In this document: in pieces, positions 9,759-19,194 of the stretch | Layout of the letters: each line of letters opens with the position of its first letter | Position numbering within the stretch: position 1 is the first letter of the stretch | Assembly: GCA_014584295.1 (NCBI GenBank) | Contig: JACTNC010000053.1 | Span: 124,001-188,000, forward strand | DNA: 64,000 bases | Direction: 5' to 3' | Source of the DNA: Verrucomicrobiota bacterium | Lineage (GTDB): Bacteria > Verrucomicrobiota > Verrucomicrobiia > Opitutales > Opitutaceae | Made by a program: the position numbers and the translations under genes | Notes under the pieces: generated by a model | Seen by the model: the letters and a program-made list of their open reading frames with translations, nothing else | Database searches by the model: none | Told to the model about the DNA's origin: nothing

Positions 9759-11201
9759 TCAGATGACGTTGGCGTATAGCTCCTCGTAGAGCGCAGCCGC
9801 ACGGTTCCATCCGAAATCACGCCCCATTCCGCGTTTCTGAATCGCACGGAGTCTGGCCGGATTTCTGAAGAGTTCCATTGCGCGATCCAGCCCCTTGGCC
9901 AGTCCCTGGGCGGTCGGAGCAAACATGATTCCCGTGCCTCCAGCCGGATCGTTGTCAATGTCCACCACAGTGTCAATCAGACCGCCCACGCTGGAAACAA
10001 TGGGGATCGTACCGTAGGCCTGCGAGTACATCTGATTCAGACCGCACGGTTCAAAGAGAGACGGCATTACAAAGAAATCGCTTCCAGCCTCGACCAGATG
10101 ACTCATCGCCTCATCCAGCTGGAGTGAAAGCTTCACCTTGTCCGGTGCACCATCCGCCCATTCGGCGAGAGCCCTTACCAACGCTCCCTCACCTGTGCCC
10201 AGCACTACCAGCTTGACATCCTGGGTCAGGAAAAAACTCCGGTTGGCAAGAAGAAGTGAGATTCCCTTCTGCTCTGTGAGCCGCGCCACGACACCAAAAA
10301 TCGGGCCCGCAAATGATGCCGGCCATTTCATGCGTTTCAGGAGCTCGCCCCGGCATGCAACTTTCCCGGAAAGATCATCAGCCGAATACCGCGCCGGCAG
10401 CAAGGGATCGATTGCGGGATTCCACACATGGGTATCGATCCCGTTGAGCAATCCCACCAGATCATCGGCCCGAGTATGCAGGACCCCCTCAAGTCCGCAG
10501 CCGAATTCCGAGGTCTGAATCTCCCGGGCATATTGCGGACTCACCGTCGTCACCTGGTCGGCAAACAGGATGCCTGCCTTCATGAAGCTGACCTGCCCAT
10601 AAAACTCGAGGCCGTCGATGCTCATGAATTCCTCGGGAAGATTCATCCTGGAGAAGGCGGTTCGCGGAAACACCCCCTGGAATGCGAGGTTGTGGATCGT
10701 GAACACGGTTTTCAGTGCGAGCGTCACGCCATGACGTCGCTCCGCATAACGAAGGAAGATCGGCAGAAGGGCGGTCGGCCAGTCGTGCGCATGGAGGATG
10801 TCGGCACGGAGTTCCAGCACCCGCAGCGTCTCCACAACCGCCTTCGTGAAGAGGATGTAGCGGTTGTCGTTGTCTTCGTAGTCCCTCTCACCGTTTCCAT
10901 AGATCCCGGCGCGATCGAAGAACTCCTCGCGCGAAACCAAGAATATGGACAAATTTTTCTTCGGTGAAAATTCGAGGATGTCGCATGAGGCGAATCGATC
11001 GCCCATCTCGATTTTCAGCCTCAGCCGGCGACGCGCCCTGCCTGCATCCGGGTGAGCCAGCGCCGCACGGTATCCGGGAAGGAAAACGATCACCTCATGC
11101 CCTCGATCCGCAAATGTCGATGCAAGGGCTCCTACGGCATCCGCCAGACCACCGGTCTTGACGTAGGGAAACAACTCGCTTGCGACATGTACGATCTTCA
11201 T
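9759..11201 (-). CDS. glgA: glycogen synthase (ADP-glucose type)
   Basis: A GT5 glycosyltransferase of 480 residues that extends alpha-1,4-glucan from ADP-glucose. ATG 11201 gives MKIVHVASELFPYVKTGGLAD, with the nucleotide-sugar-binding KTGGLADAVG at residues 15-24. The C-terminal half contains GVVARLTEQKG, the second Rossmann fold start, and PSLFEPCGLNQMYSQAYG with the catalytic E-x7-E-like motif. The frame stays open to 11390, but the added residues are unlike the family. Together with glgP at 51.8-54.3 kb it indicates glycogen storage. The upstream region is shared with the divergent parA gene (272 bases between starts). Confidence 0.95.
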   Translation of the reverse strand: MKIVHVASELFPYVKTGGLADAVGALASTFADRGHEVIVFLPGYRAALAHPDAGRARRRLRLKIEMGDRFASCDILEFSPKKNLSIFLVSREEFFDRAGIYGNGERDYEDNDNRYILFTKAVVETLRVLELRADILHAHDWPTALLPIFLRYAERRHGVTLALKTVFTIHNLAFQGVFPRTAFSRMNLPEEFMSIDGLEFYGQVSFMKAGILFADQVTTVSPQYAREIQTSEFGCGLEGVLHTRADDLVGLLNGIDTHVWNPAIDPLLPARYSADDLSGKVACRGELLKRMKWPASFAGPIFGVVARLTEQKGISLLLANRSFFLTQDVKLVVLGTGEGALVRALAEWADGAPDKVKLSLQLDEAMSHLVEAGSDFFVMPSLFEPCGLNQMYSQAYGTIPIVSSVGGLIDTVVDIDNDPAGGTGIMFAPTAQGLAKGLDRAMELFRNPARLRAIQKRGMGRDFGWNRAAALYEELYANVI

Positions 11202-11473
11202 CGAGGTGGAGATTTGGAGCTGAGTACGCTGTTCAGGTACAATGCCTCCGGGCCTCGTCCTTCGCCAAGCCGTAAATCGACGGACCTCACGAACCCCTTG
11301 CTCATCGTGCCAATGCCCTGCGCTTCGCAAGGCAATACAAACCGCAGAAAAGTCCTCGAAGGCGTTTCCCCATCGATCCATCCCCGGCAAGATACGTCAT
11401 TTTGTCGTTGCCGGGTATGGACAACGCAACCCGCGTGCCCGACAGTGCGGACCTTACTTTTTTCACGCTTTTC

Positions 11474-12262
11474 ATGCGCACCCTCACTTTTACGATCGCC
11501 AATCAAAAGGGCGGAGTCGGCAAAACCACCACCGCCGTCAATCTCGCTGCAGCTCTGGCCGAAAAGAAAATCTCCACCCTGCTGATCGATCTTGACCCAC
11601 AGGCAAATGCCACCAGCGCGCTGGGGGTCGAAAAGAAGGAGGGACTGAGCCTTTACGGCCCGCTTCGAGGGGAGGGCAAGGCAAGTGACATGGTGGTGGC
11701 CACCGCCTACACAAACCTGGAATTGATCCCGAGCGAGGAGGACCTCGCAGCGGCCGAGATCGAAATCGCCCAGTCTGAAAACTACCTGGATAAGCTGCGC
11801 GCTGTGCTGCAGCCGTTAAAGGATGCGGGGACCCACCGTGTCATCATCATCGACTGCCCGCCGTCCATGGGAATGCTTTCGATGAACAGTCTTGCAGCGG
11901 CAGACTACCTCCTGATCGCGCTGCAATGCGAGTACCTCGCTCTCGAGGGTCTCGGGCAGATCATGCGCAATGTGGAGCGCATTCGCGAAGCAGGGGTCAA
12001 CCGTACGCTCGAGCTCGGGGGCGTCGTGATGACGATGTTTGACATCCGCACCAATCTCGCACGTCAGGTCGTGGAGGAGGTGAGAAAGCACCTGCCCGAA
12101 AAGCCTTTCGACACCGTGATCCCCCGCACCGTCCGCCTCAGCGAAGCCCCCAGCTTTGGAAAAACCATTTTCGCCTATGATCCGCTTTCACCGGGGGCAA
12201 CCGCCTACAGGAATCTGGCGAAGGAAGTGATCGCCCGCTTCAAGCTCAAGGAGTCCGCCTAA
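11474..12262 (+). CDS. parA: ParA/Soj-family ATPase
   Basis: A 262-residue deviant Walker A ATPase. ATG 11474 gives MRTLTFTIANQKGGVGKTTT with the KGGVGKTT motif at residues 12-19; Walker B-like IIDCPPSMGMLSMNSL and the family end motif IPRTVRLSEAPSFGKTI are present. Such proteins partition chromosomes or position large complexes, usually with ParB. No parB gene is in the window. The stop codon lies six bases before the next gene, so it heads an apparent operon with two ABC-2 permeases and rnc. A longer frame begins at 11402 but adds a non-conserved leader. It could be the chromosomal Soj, or an orphan that positions something else. Confidence 0.9.
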   Translation: MRTLTFTIANQKGGVGKTTTAVNLAAALAEKKISTLLIDLDPQANATSALGVEKKEGLSLYGPLRGEGKASDMVVATAYTNLELIPSEEDLAAAEIEIAQSENYLDKLRAVLQPLKDAGTHRVIIIDCPPSMGMLSMNSLAAADYLLIALQCEYLALEGLGQIMRNVERIREAGVNRTLELGGVVMTMFDIRTNLARQVVEEVRKHLPEKPFDTVIPRTVRLSEAPSFGKTIFAYDPLSPGATAYRNLAKEVIARFKLKESA

Positions 12263-12268
12263 GCCCGC

Positions 12269-13075
12269 ATGTCACTTGCGAAGTATCGCCACGCCTTCCT
12301 AATCGGTCTTCAGAGCAACCTGGTGTACCGCTGGAATTTTGCGGTGCGCGCCAGCTTTTCGTTCATCCATCTCGCCTATGTCTTCATCCTCTGGGGCGCC
12401 GCCTTTCAGGGAAGAACGCAGGTAGGAGGATTCGACCTGAGTCAGACCCTGACCTATTTCGTCGTTGTCCTCATCCTGCAGTTTTTCATTAGCGCAATGC
12501 ACGAGGACTACGAGATCTCCGAGGAGATTCGCAACGGCCTCATCAATCAGTTTCTCCTGAAGCCCATCAACTATTTCGCCTACCGCTTCAGCATCTTCAC
12601 CGCCGCACGGATCGTCTCCGGAGGCCTCGCACTCATCCCGATCCTGATCGTCCTGCCGTTCCTATCCGGACATCTTGCGCTCCCGGAGTGGGGTTGGTCC
12701 TACGCCATGGCGCTGCCCGCGCTGATCCTTTCGGCCCTGATCCAATTTACAATCGCCTACTGCTTTGGCCTCCTCACCTTCTGGTTCCTCGAAATCCAGT
12801 CGTTCGTCATTCTCTCGCTCGCAATTGAATCCGTTCTGGGGGGCCAGGTCTTCCCGCTCGATCTCTTTCCTCGCTGGCTCTACGAACTTTCCACCTGGCT
12901 CCCCTACTACTACCAGATGTACTTCCCGGCGGCGATCCTGACCGGGCGTATCACGGATCCCGCCCTTGTGCTCCGGGGACTCGGCATCCAGCTGTTTTGG
13001 GCAATCGCACTGTATGGTATCGCCCACCTTCTCTGGGTGCGCGGACTGCGGCGCCACACCGCCGTTGGAGGATGA
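12269..13075 (+). CDS. ABC-2 family transporter permease (first of pair)
   Basis: A 268-residue integral membrane protein with about six hydrophobic segments, of the ABC-2 type permease family (COG4587-like by pattern: MSLAKYRHAFLIGLQSNLVYRWN, ending in GLRRH). Family members form the membrane part of exporters of unknown substrate with a second permease and an ABC ATPase. The second permease follows three bases after the stop; no ABC ATPase is in the window. The start follows the parA stop by six bases, strongly suggesting co-transcription. Confidence 0.85.
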   Translation: MSLAKYRHAFLIGLQSNLVYRWNFAVRASFSFIHLAYVFILWGAAFQGRTQVGGFDLSQTLTYFVVVLILQFFISAMHEDYEISEEIRNGLINQFLLKPINYFAYRFSIFTAARIVSGGLALIPILIVLPFLSGHLALPEWGWSYAMALPALILSALIQFTIAYCFGLLTFWFLEIQSFVILSLAIESVLGGQVFPLDLFPRWLYELSTWLPYYYQMYFPAAILTGRITDPALVLRGLGIQLFWAIALYGIAHLLWVRGLRRHTAVGG

Positions 13076-13078
13076 GGT

Positions 13079-13876
13079 ATGAGTGGACTCCTGCACTACA
13101 CAAAGCTCTGGCTGGCCTGCGTCCGCTACTCAGTCGTTCGAACGATGATGTTCCGAGGCGACTTTTTCATGTGGTCGCTCGTCGAACTCTTCTGGATGAG
13201 TGTGAATCTGCTGCTCATCGGCGTGATCTACCGACATACCGACAGCATCGCAGGTTGGAACCAGTGGGAGATGACCCTGCTGGTCGGCACGTCACTCCTT
13301 ATCCAGCGGCTCTTGATGGGGTTCTTCTGGAGCAATCTCTTTGAAATGGGACGCAATGTCCGGTCTGGCGCATTCGACTTCTTCATTGCCCAGCCCGGTC
13401 ACCTGCTGTTCATGGTCTCAACGCGAAAGATCGACCTGGATGGATTCCTGAATGTGCCCATTGCCATCGGCGTGATTGTCTACTCGCTGCGTCAGCTCGG
13501 GCTCGATCCGTCTGCGCTTCAGATCCTGACCTACGCGCTGTTCATCCTGTGCGGCCTCTTCATCCATTACGCAACCCTGCTCATCTTCATTTCATTGGTG
13601 TTCTGGCTGCAAAGCGCGAAGGGAGTCGAAGGCGGCTATTTCATGCTCAATGAATTCTCTCGCCTCCCACGCACTGCCCTGCGCGGCGTGGCTTCCATTG
13701 TATTCGTGTACACCCTGCCGGTGGCGGTCGTGACCAACATCCCCTCCCAGACCCTGCTCCATGGGATCGGTCTTGCAGAATCAGCCTGGCTGCTGGGTGT
13801 CACCGCCTTCTGGCTGACGGTGAGCATCACGGTTTTTCACTGCGGCATTCGTCGCTATACCAGCGCAAGCTCATGA
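13079..13876 (+). CDS. ABC-2 family transporter permease (second of pair)
   Basis: A 265-residue membrane protein with about six predicted segments, of the COG3694-like ABC-2 permease group (MSGLLHYTKLWLACVRYSVVRTM). Its ATG follows a good ribosome-binding site (GGAGGATGAGGT) placed at the end of the first permease gene. It ends in a four-base overlap (ATGA) with rnc, so translation of the RNase III gene is probably coupled to it. The two permeases would form a heterodimer; the matching ATPase must be encoded elsewhere. Confidence 0.85.
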   Translation: MSGLLHYTKLWLACVRYSVVRTMMFRGDFFMWSLVELFWMSVNLLLIGVIYRHTDSIAGWNQWEMTLLVGTSLLIQRLLMGFFWSNLFEMGRNVRSGAFDFFIAQPGHLLFMVSTRKIDLDGFLNVPIAIGVIVYSLRQLGLDPSALQILTYALFILCGLFIHYATLLIFISLVFWLQSAKGVEGGYFMLNEFSRLPRTALRGVASIVFVYTLPVAVVTNIPSQTLLHGIGLAESAWLLGVTAFWLTVSITVFHCGIRRYTSASS

Positions 13877-14601
13877 CCCGGGATCTTGAGCAGTTTCAAC
13901 GTGACCTCGGCTACCGGTTTCGGTCACCTGCCCTGCTTGAGGAAGCGATGACGCACGCCTCCTTTCTGGCAGACAATCCTGAGGCAAAAACAAACAATCA
14001 GAGACTCGAATTTCTAGGCGATGCGGTCCTGCACTTTGTGTTGACCGATGCCCTTTTCAGACTCTTCCCGAATGACCGCGAGGGCCGGCTATCCCAACGC
14101 CGTGCCCTGCTTACGCAGGGAAGCTTCCTCGTCGAACTGGCGCGTCGTTTCAACATCGACCGTCATCTGAAGATGAGCGCGAGTGAGGAATCCACCGGAG
14201 GAAGACTCCGTGGAGCTGCCATAGAGGACGCATGGGAAGCTCTTCTCGGCGCGATCTACCTCGATTCGGACCTCCCCACCGTTCGCGAGCGGATACTGAC
14301 CTGGTGGGGCGATCTCAACGCCCACATCGACTCAAGGGAAACGAGCGACAACCCGAAGGGCCGACTCCAGGAACTTGTCCAGCCCGTGCTGGGCAATGCG
14401 GCACTCCGATACGACGTTGCCGCAATCATCGGCAAAGATCATGCACGCACTTACAACGTGGCCGTCATTCTCAATGGAACGGTCATCGGGCGAGGTTCAG
14501 GTTCATCGAAGAAAAAGGCAGAGACCGCAGCGGCACGTGAGGGACTTGCCTGGTTGGAGAAATTTGGTCTGCCAAGGGAATCTCCAGGCTCACGTGCGTG
14601 A
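13873..14601 (+). CDS. rnc: ribonuclease III
   Basis: A 242-residue double-strand-specific endoribonuclease for rRNA and mRNA processing. The signature NQRLEFLGDAVL is at residues 42-53 and the second metal-site segment EDAWEALLGAIYLD at 118-131, with D119 and E122 in the positions of the E. coli catalytic D114 and E117. A dsRNA-binding domain follows from about residue 158 (NPKGRLQELVQ, ending SSKKKAETAAAREGL). The gene starts within the permease stop (ATGA). Convergent with the AsmA-like gene, 76 bases apart. Confidence 0.96.
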   Translation: MTRDLEQFQRDLGYRFRSPALLEEAMTHASFLADNPEAKTNNQRLEFLGDAVLHFVLTDALFRLFPNDREGRLSQRRALLTQGSFLVELARRFNIDRHLKMSASEESTGGRLRGAAIEDAWEALLGAIYLDSDLPTVRERILTWWGDLNAHIDSRETSDNPKGRLQELVQPVLGNAALRYDVAAIIGKDHARTYNVAVILNGTVIGRGSGSSKKKAETAAAREGLAWLEKFGLPRESPGSRA

Positions 14602-14677
14602 AGACTGGGGAACCAGGATTATCGAAGTTGCCGATACCAAGAGAGCCTGCATCCGTCGCGTTGATTGCCGCCCCGAT

Positions 14678-17600
14678 TCACTTCAACTGACTGACCAGAT
14701 TCAGGATCGCACCGATGTCCCCTTTCTGAAGTTTCCGGATGTCTTCAGAATTCAGTTTCATCGCAAGAACCTTCTCAAAAAGAGCGGCGACCAATTGTGA
14801 GATGTCAGGCTTTTCCGCAGTGCCGTCGATATTCACACCAAGCGACAGCGGGATATAGCCCAGACCGTCCTTGGCGTCACCCAGGAGATTCCCCTTCTTC
14901 ATGATCTCGGCCGCCTTGCCACGCGCAGCGGCATTCAGCTTAATCGTCAATGCCTGCTTCCATAGGGGGACATCCGGTTGATACTTGAGTCCACCGGAAC
15001 CGACGAAGCGAAGTTCGGGCGATGTGATGGTGAAGTCGCGCAGAATCGTATCCAGTGTCGTCGAACCGCCCGCGTCGAGTGTAAGCTGGTCAAACTTCAC
15101 CTCGGCTATCAACTTCACGATCGCCTCAAGATCGGCGAGTCGCTCCGCCACGGCGTGTACCTTTGACGTCGTGCGTCCGAGATTGCCCGGAAGCTTTGCG
15201 CCAAAGGCGCCCGCGATCGAGGCAATCGCTCCCACTTCCTCGGTGCGGGTGAGCAGTTGTGACCGGGCAGCGCTGATAGCCTCGACATATTGCGATGGCA
15301 GCGGACGAAAAAGCCCGCCCTTGCTCGAAAGTCGAAGATCGCCCGATGCATGATCCATCAACGCTCCCAGACTCTTCCCGGAAGCGGATACGTCGCTCTT
15401 GATGTCAAACTTTCCCTCCACCAAAGGCAGTTTGCTCCCCGTATTGAATGCCTTGAGCGTCGCTCCCGAATCGAGATCCGTGACGGCCAAGTCAGCCTTC
15501 AATTGATAGGGAGCCGCAGTCGATGGGGCGAACGTCACTCCGCCGGATACGGTCATCTGACCACCTGGCCCAAGCAGCGCCTTGAGGTCCTTCAGGGTGA
15601 CCGCGGTCTCAGCAATCGAAAGTGAGCCGCTGATGTCACTGACCGTAAGTTCAGAGGAATAGATCACTCGCTTGAGCGCAAAGCTCAACGAACCCGTGAC
15701 TCCGGACCACGCCGGTGCATCGCCAGGCGGGGGAGTTGAGACAGGTGCGCCCTTTGCCTCCCCCCCCGCAAGAGGCGCAAGGAGAATCTTCATATCCTCC
15801 AAGTTGATCTCATTGCTGCTCACGCGGGCGTCAACATCCAGCCCCGCTTTTCCGCTCTGACCTTTGGCGTCAAGCTGTACGTCACTCCTTCTTCCCTGAA
15901 TTTCCACGAGTACCGGAACCTGGGCAACTAACACTCCCGTAGGATCCAGACTCGCGCGAAGATCAATAGAGATTCTGGGCAGTTCTCCCTTCTCTACAGG
16001 GGAAGCGAGATCTGAAACCACAATTTGTGCCGCCACATCTTGGGAAGCCCCGCTCGCAGCCGAAAACTTTCCGGACAAGCTGCCCCGCGTCAGGCCCACC
16101 ATGCCACTCGCAAGGGGTTGTGCCAGGACCCCTGGAAGATCGAGCGCAAACGTCCCTGTCGCCTTGACCGGCATATTCTCACCCACTTCCTGACCGACCT
16201 TCGCCGAAAGTGTGGCCAGAGCTACCGTACCATTTGCGACCGAGAAATTCGCAATATCTGCCTGCCAGCCTTGGGGTGTCATGCTGGCAGTAGCCGCCAC
16301 GTTCACGGCGATATCCCGGACCATGGGCTTGCCCTCCTGTGCGATTGAAAAAGCGGATACGGTCAGCGGTCTCTGGGTTCCGATTGAGAACCCACCCGCT
16401 GTCGGGTTTATGACAAACACTCCCTTCACGTCGCCGCCTGTCACAGCCATTTTCCCTAGAAAGGGTTGTGCCCAGGCCAGCGGAAGGGATTCAAGCTTCA
16501 GGGCAATCAGATCCTTGCCCGCATCCGCAACGTTGAGTTCACGCTTCAGCATGTCATATTCAAACGCCTGCCTTACCTCGATTCCAGCAACCGGCGATTC
16601 GCCGTCCACGTTCGCACGGAGCGAGTTTATCCGGATGACACTCCTAGTGTTTTCGAATGAATAGTCTGCCTTGATTCGAAGCGGGCCGATGGGAGCCAGT
16701 TCCTTTTCAAGGACCTCGAGTTTGCTGAGCGCTATATCAAGGTGGCCGTTCGCCATGAATTGCTCAAATGATGTCGATACCCCGAAGGCTGCTCCAGCCT
16801 TGGCATAAAATTCAGGCACCGGGTGTCCGAGGGCAAATGGCGCCAAGTCTGAATTGCGGGCCTCAACGACAAGATTTCCGTTTAGCTTCGCAGCGCCTGA
16901 TGGAAGTTCTGCAGTCACATTCACCAGTGACTTGCCCTGCGACTGAACGCCCAACGAATAGGACTCCTCACCGCCCCTCCCCCGCTCCGCTTTCACGTCC
17001 ATGTCCAAAGAGGCACCATTGGGGACAGACTCTCCCCTCGCCGTGGCGCGATTGCGGAATGTCACGCGATCAATGGAGGACGGCGTGTCCATATGAACGC
17101 CGAGTTCCCCGCTCGAGTCCAGGTTCGAGACTGCACCGTTGAGTGCAGCCTCCGCTCGAATCGTGAACTTTCCCTCCCGCCCGGATGCGAGATTCCCACC
17201 GGCAAGGGTCACCTTGGCCCTGGCGGGCATTCCGCCTTCCGCGGGAAATATGACTTCGCCTTTCAGATCCGCGTCATCGATCGACAACTCAACCGGAAAT
17301 TTCAGCTCACCAAATATCCCTTTGAATGCCTCCGATTTGGCTGCAGGCGCGGCACTGAGTGAGGAAAGAACGGCAAAGTAGCCAGCCAATCCCCGACGAC
17401 CACTGCGCGCACTTCCGGCCAGTTTGTCCGGCGCAGTAAGATCAAGTGTCCAGCCGTGCGCCCGGAGTCGCTTGACGGCAATTTTTTTCCCAGCCGCCTT
17501 CAACACCGAAACATCGATCTCTGCGGAGGGTAGTTCCAGAATCATCCCGGGCCGCGCGATGCGAATTGAGGTCAACTCAATCCGATTCAATCCCACTGAC

Positions 17601-17755
17601 ACGCGGCCAATCTCGGCTTTCATGTCGGCCTGCCCGGAGACCGCGCGGCGTGCGACCCAGGTTTGAAAGCCGGAATTCAACCCCACTCCCACACCGATGA
17701 TCAGGAGCACCACCAGCGCGATAACGACAACCAGCAGAATGCGCAGGAGCTTCAT
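14678..17755 (-). CDS. AsmA-like envelope protein
   Basis: A 1025-residue protein with one N-terminal membrane anchor (about residues 4-26, LLRILLVVVIALVVLLIIG) followed by a very long beta-strand-rich periplasmic part. This layout and the C-terminal SGDLRLSSKGG and SNEINLEDMKILL repeats fit the AsmA/TamB-like superfamily, whose members form long grooves thought to move phospholipids between membranes. It lies 92 bases downstream of tolC on the same strand and may be a fifth gene of the efflux transcript or have its own promoter. Specific substrate is unknown. Confidence 0.75.
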   Translation of the reverse strand: MKLLRILLVVVIALVVLLIIGVGVGLNSGFQTWVARRAVSGQADMKAEIGRVSVGLNRIELTSIRIARPGMILELPSAEIDVSVLKAAGKKIAVKRLRAHGWTLDLTAPDKLAGSARSGRRGLAGYFAVLSSLSAAPAAKSEAFKGIFGELKFPVELSIDDADLKGEVIFPAEGGMPARAKVTLAGGNLASGREGKFTIRAEAALNGAVSNLDSSGELGVHMDTPSSIDRVTFRNRATARGESVPNGASLDMDVKAERGRGGEESYSLGVQSQGKSLVNVTAELPSGAAKLNGNLVVEARNSDLAPFALGHPVPEFYAKAGAAFGVSTSFEQFMANGHLDIALSKLEVLEKELAPIGPLRIKADYSFENTRSVIRINSLRANVDGESPVAGIEVRQAFEYDMLKRELNVADAGKDLIALKLESLPLAWAQPFLGKMAVTGGDVKGVFVINPTAGGFSIGTQRPLTVSAFSIAQEGKPMVRDIAVNVAATASMTPQGWQADIANFSVANGTVALATLSAKVGQEVGENMPVKATGTFALDLPGVLAQPLASGMVGLTRGSLSGKFSAASGASQDVAAQIVVSDLASPVEKGELPRISIDLRASLDPTGVLVAQVPVLVEIQGRRSDVQLDAKGQSGKAGLDVDARVSSNEINLEDMKILLAPLAGGEAKGAPVSTPPPGDAPAWSGVTGSLSFALKRVIYSSELTVSDISGSLSIAETAVTLKDLKALLGPGGQMTVSGGVTFAPSTAAPYQLKADLAVTDLDSGATLKAFNTGSKLPLVEGKFDIKSDVSASGKSLGALMDHASGDLRLSSKGGLFRPLPSQYVEAISAARSQLLTRTEEVGAIASIAGAFGAKLPGNLGRTTSKVHAVAERLADLEAIVKLIAEVKFDQLTLDAGGSTTLDTILRDFTITSPELRFVGSGGLKYQPDVPLWKQALTIKLNAAARGKAAEIMKKGNLLGDAKDGLGYIPLSLGVNIDGTAEKPDISQLVAALFEKVLAMKLNSEDIRKLQKGDIGAILNLVSQLK

Positions 17756-17847
17756 GGCCGTGATTCAACTCGAATTCCGATGAAATGCGAGTGAACCCGA
17801 TGCACAAAGGATTAAAAAAACGCAGCCCCGCCGCATCACAGAGCGCG

Positions 17848-19194
17848 TCAGGGGGATGTCGCGAACGTATCCGACTGGCCGATTGCCTTGCGGAGATAGG
17901 CAAGGGCAACGAGATAGTTGTAGTTGGCCTGAAGCTGATTGTTGCGGGCCTGTGTCAAATCGACCTGGGAGGTGAGCACATCCAACTGTGTCGCCGTACC
18001 CGCAGACTGCCGCACATTTGCCAGTCTAAGGGCCTCAACCGCCTGGTCCACAACCTTGCGCGAGGCCTCTGCCAGTTCCCATGCCTCCTGAAGCGAGGAC
18101 AATGCGCGACGCACCTCCACCTCAATCGACAGTTCGGTCTCTCCCCGGGTCAACTGAGCCTGGGCAAGGAGTGAACGCGCCTGGGCTACACGCCCGGCTG
18201 CGGCACGGCCGTCGAAGACATTCCATTGTGACTGTACGCCCACAAGCCAGCCGTCGGCCGCATCGCGAAAGCGATCGCTCATGCCGGTTTTGCGCCACTG
18301 GTAACCCGCGACGGCGTCCACCGATGGCAAGTAGCTTGAGCGAGCCACCCTGACACCCTGCTCACGCGCCTCCTCAAGCTTCGAGAGGCGAGCCAGTTCC
18401 GGACGATTGCTACGCGCGGTCTCCAGCGAGGACTTCAAATCGAAGGAGGTCGCCTCAGCCTTGAGCTCACCCACAAATTCAGGCACCTTCTTGAGGTTGT
18501 CGCCCTCTGTGTTCACAAAGCCAAGCGCCTGACGAAGTTCCTCGATCGCAAGTCGAAAGGCATTGCGCGCCTGAATCAGTGCCGGCTGGGCGTTGGCGAG
18601 CGCGACCTCGGCACGCAGCACCTCAAAGCTCGAGGAAGCTCCGGCCTCAAAACGATTCTTCGCATTCTGGAGCTGCTCCTGAAGCAGGGACACCGACTGT
18701 TCGCGCACCTTGATGCTCTCGCGCGCCAGCAACACATCGTAAAAGCGCGTGCGCACGGTCAGCAATGCATCGTTGATGACTCCCTGCAGCTCGAGAATTG
18801 CAGCTTCCCGCACAAGTTTCGAACTGGACACCGAGGCGTCAATCCCCCCTCCCGCATAGATCGCCTGCCGGGCTTGGATCTGGATATTCCAGGCAGAATC
18901 ATCCTGCGGAAATGAGGTGGCAATATCCCGATCATTCCGCTGATACGCGGCACCTACGGAGACATTGGGAATGCGGCGGGACGAGACTTCAAGAACGACT
19001 CCCTCCTGCTGCTTGATACGCTCGCGCGCCTGCCGAATCGCGTAGTTGTTATCCAGCGCGTATTGAAGCGCGGTGACAAGATCCAGGGTCTCGGGTACGG
19101 GCTGGGAGGGCGCCGACTGGGCTGAAAGCTCAAGCATGCCAGTCAGGAATGCGCCGCATAGCGCAACTCGGGAAAGTACATTGTGCATGGTCAT
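17848..19194 (-). CDS. TolC-family outer membrane efflux protein
   Basis: A 448-residue outer membrane factor with an N-terminal signal peptide (MTMHNVLSRVALCGAFLTG, cleavage likely after ELSAQS). The two TolC repeats are recognisable: long amphipathic helices such as ALQYALDNNYAIRQARERI and RSNRPELARLSKLEEAREQGV. It forms the trimeric exit duct of the RND pump encoded just upstream, whose stop codon overlaps this start by four bases (ATGA). The end sequence NYLVALAYLRKAIGQ is typical of the family. Confidence 0.92.
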   Translation of the reverse strand: MTMHNVLSRVALCGAFLTGMLELSAQSAPSQPVPETLDLVTALQYALDNNYAIRQARERIKQQEGVVLEVSSRRIPNVSVGAAYQRNDRDIATSFPQDDSAWNIQIQARQAIYAGGGIDASVSSSKLVREAAILELQGVINDALLTVRTRFYDVLLARESIKVREQSVSLLQEQLQNAKNRFEAGASSSFEVLRAEVALANAQPALIQARNAFRLAIEELRQALGFVNTEGDNLKKVPEFVGELKAEATSFDLKSSLETARSNRPELARLSKLEEAREQGVRVARSSYLPSVDAVAGYQWRKTGMSDRFRDAADGWLVGVQSQWNVFDGRAAAGRVAQARSLLAQAQLTRGETELSIEVEVRRALSSLQEAWELAEASRKVVDQAVEALRLANVRQSAGTATQLDVLTSQVDLTQARNNQLQANYNYLVALAYLRKAIGQSDTFATSP

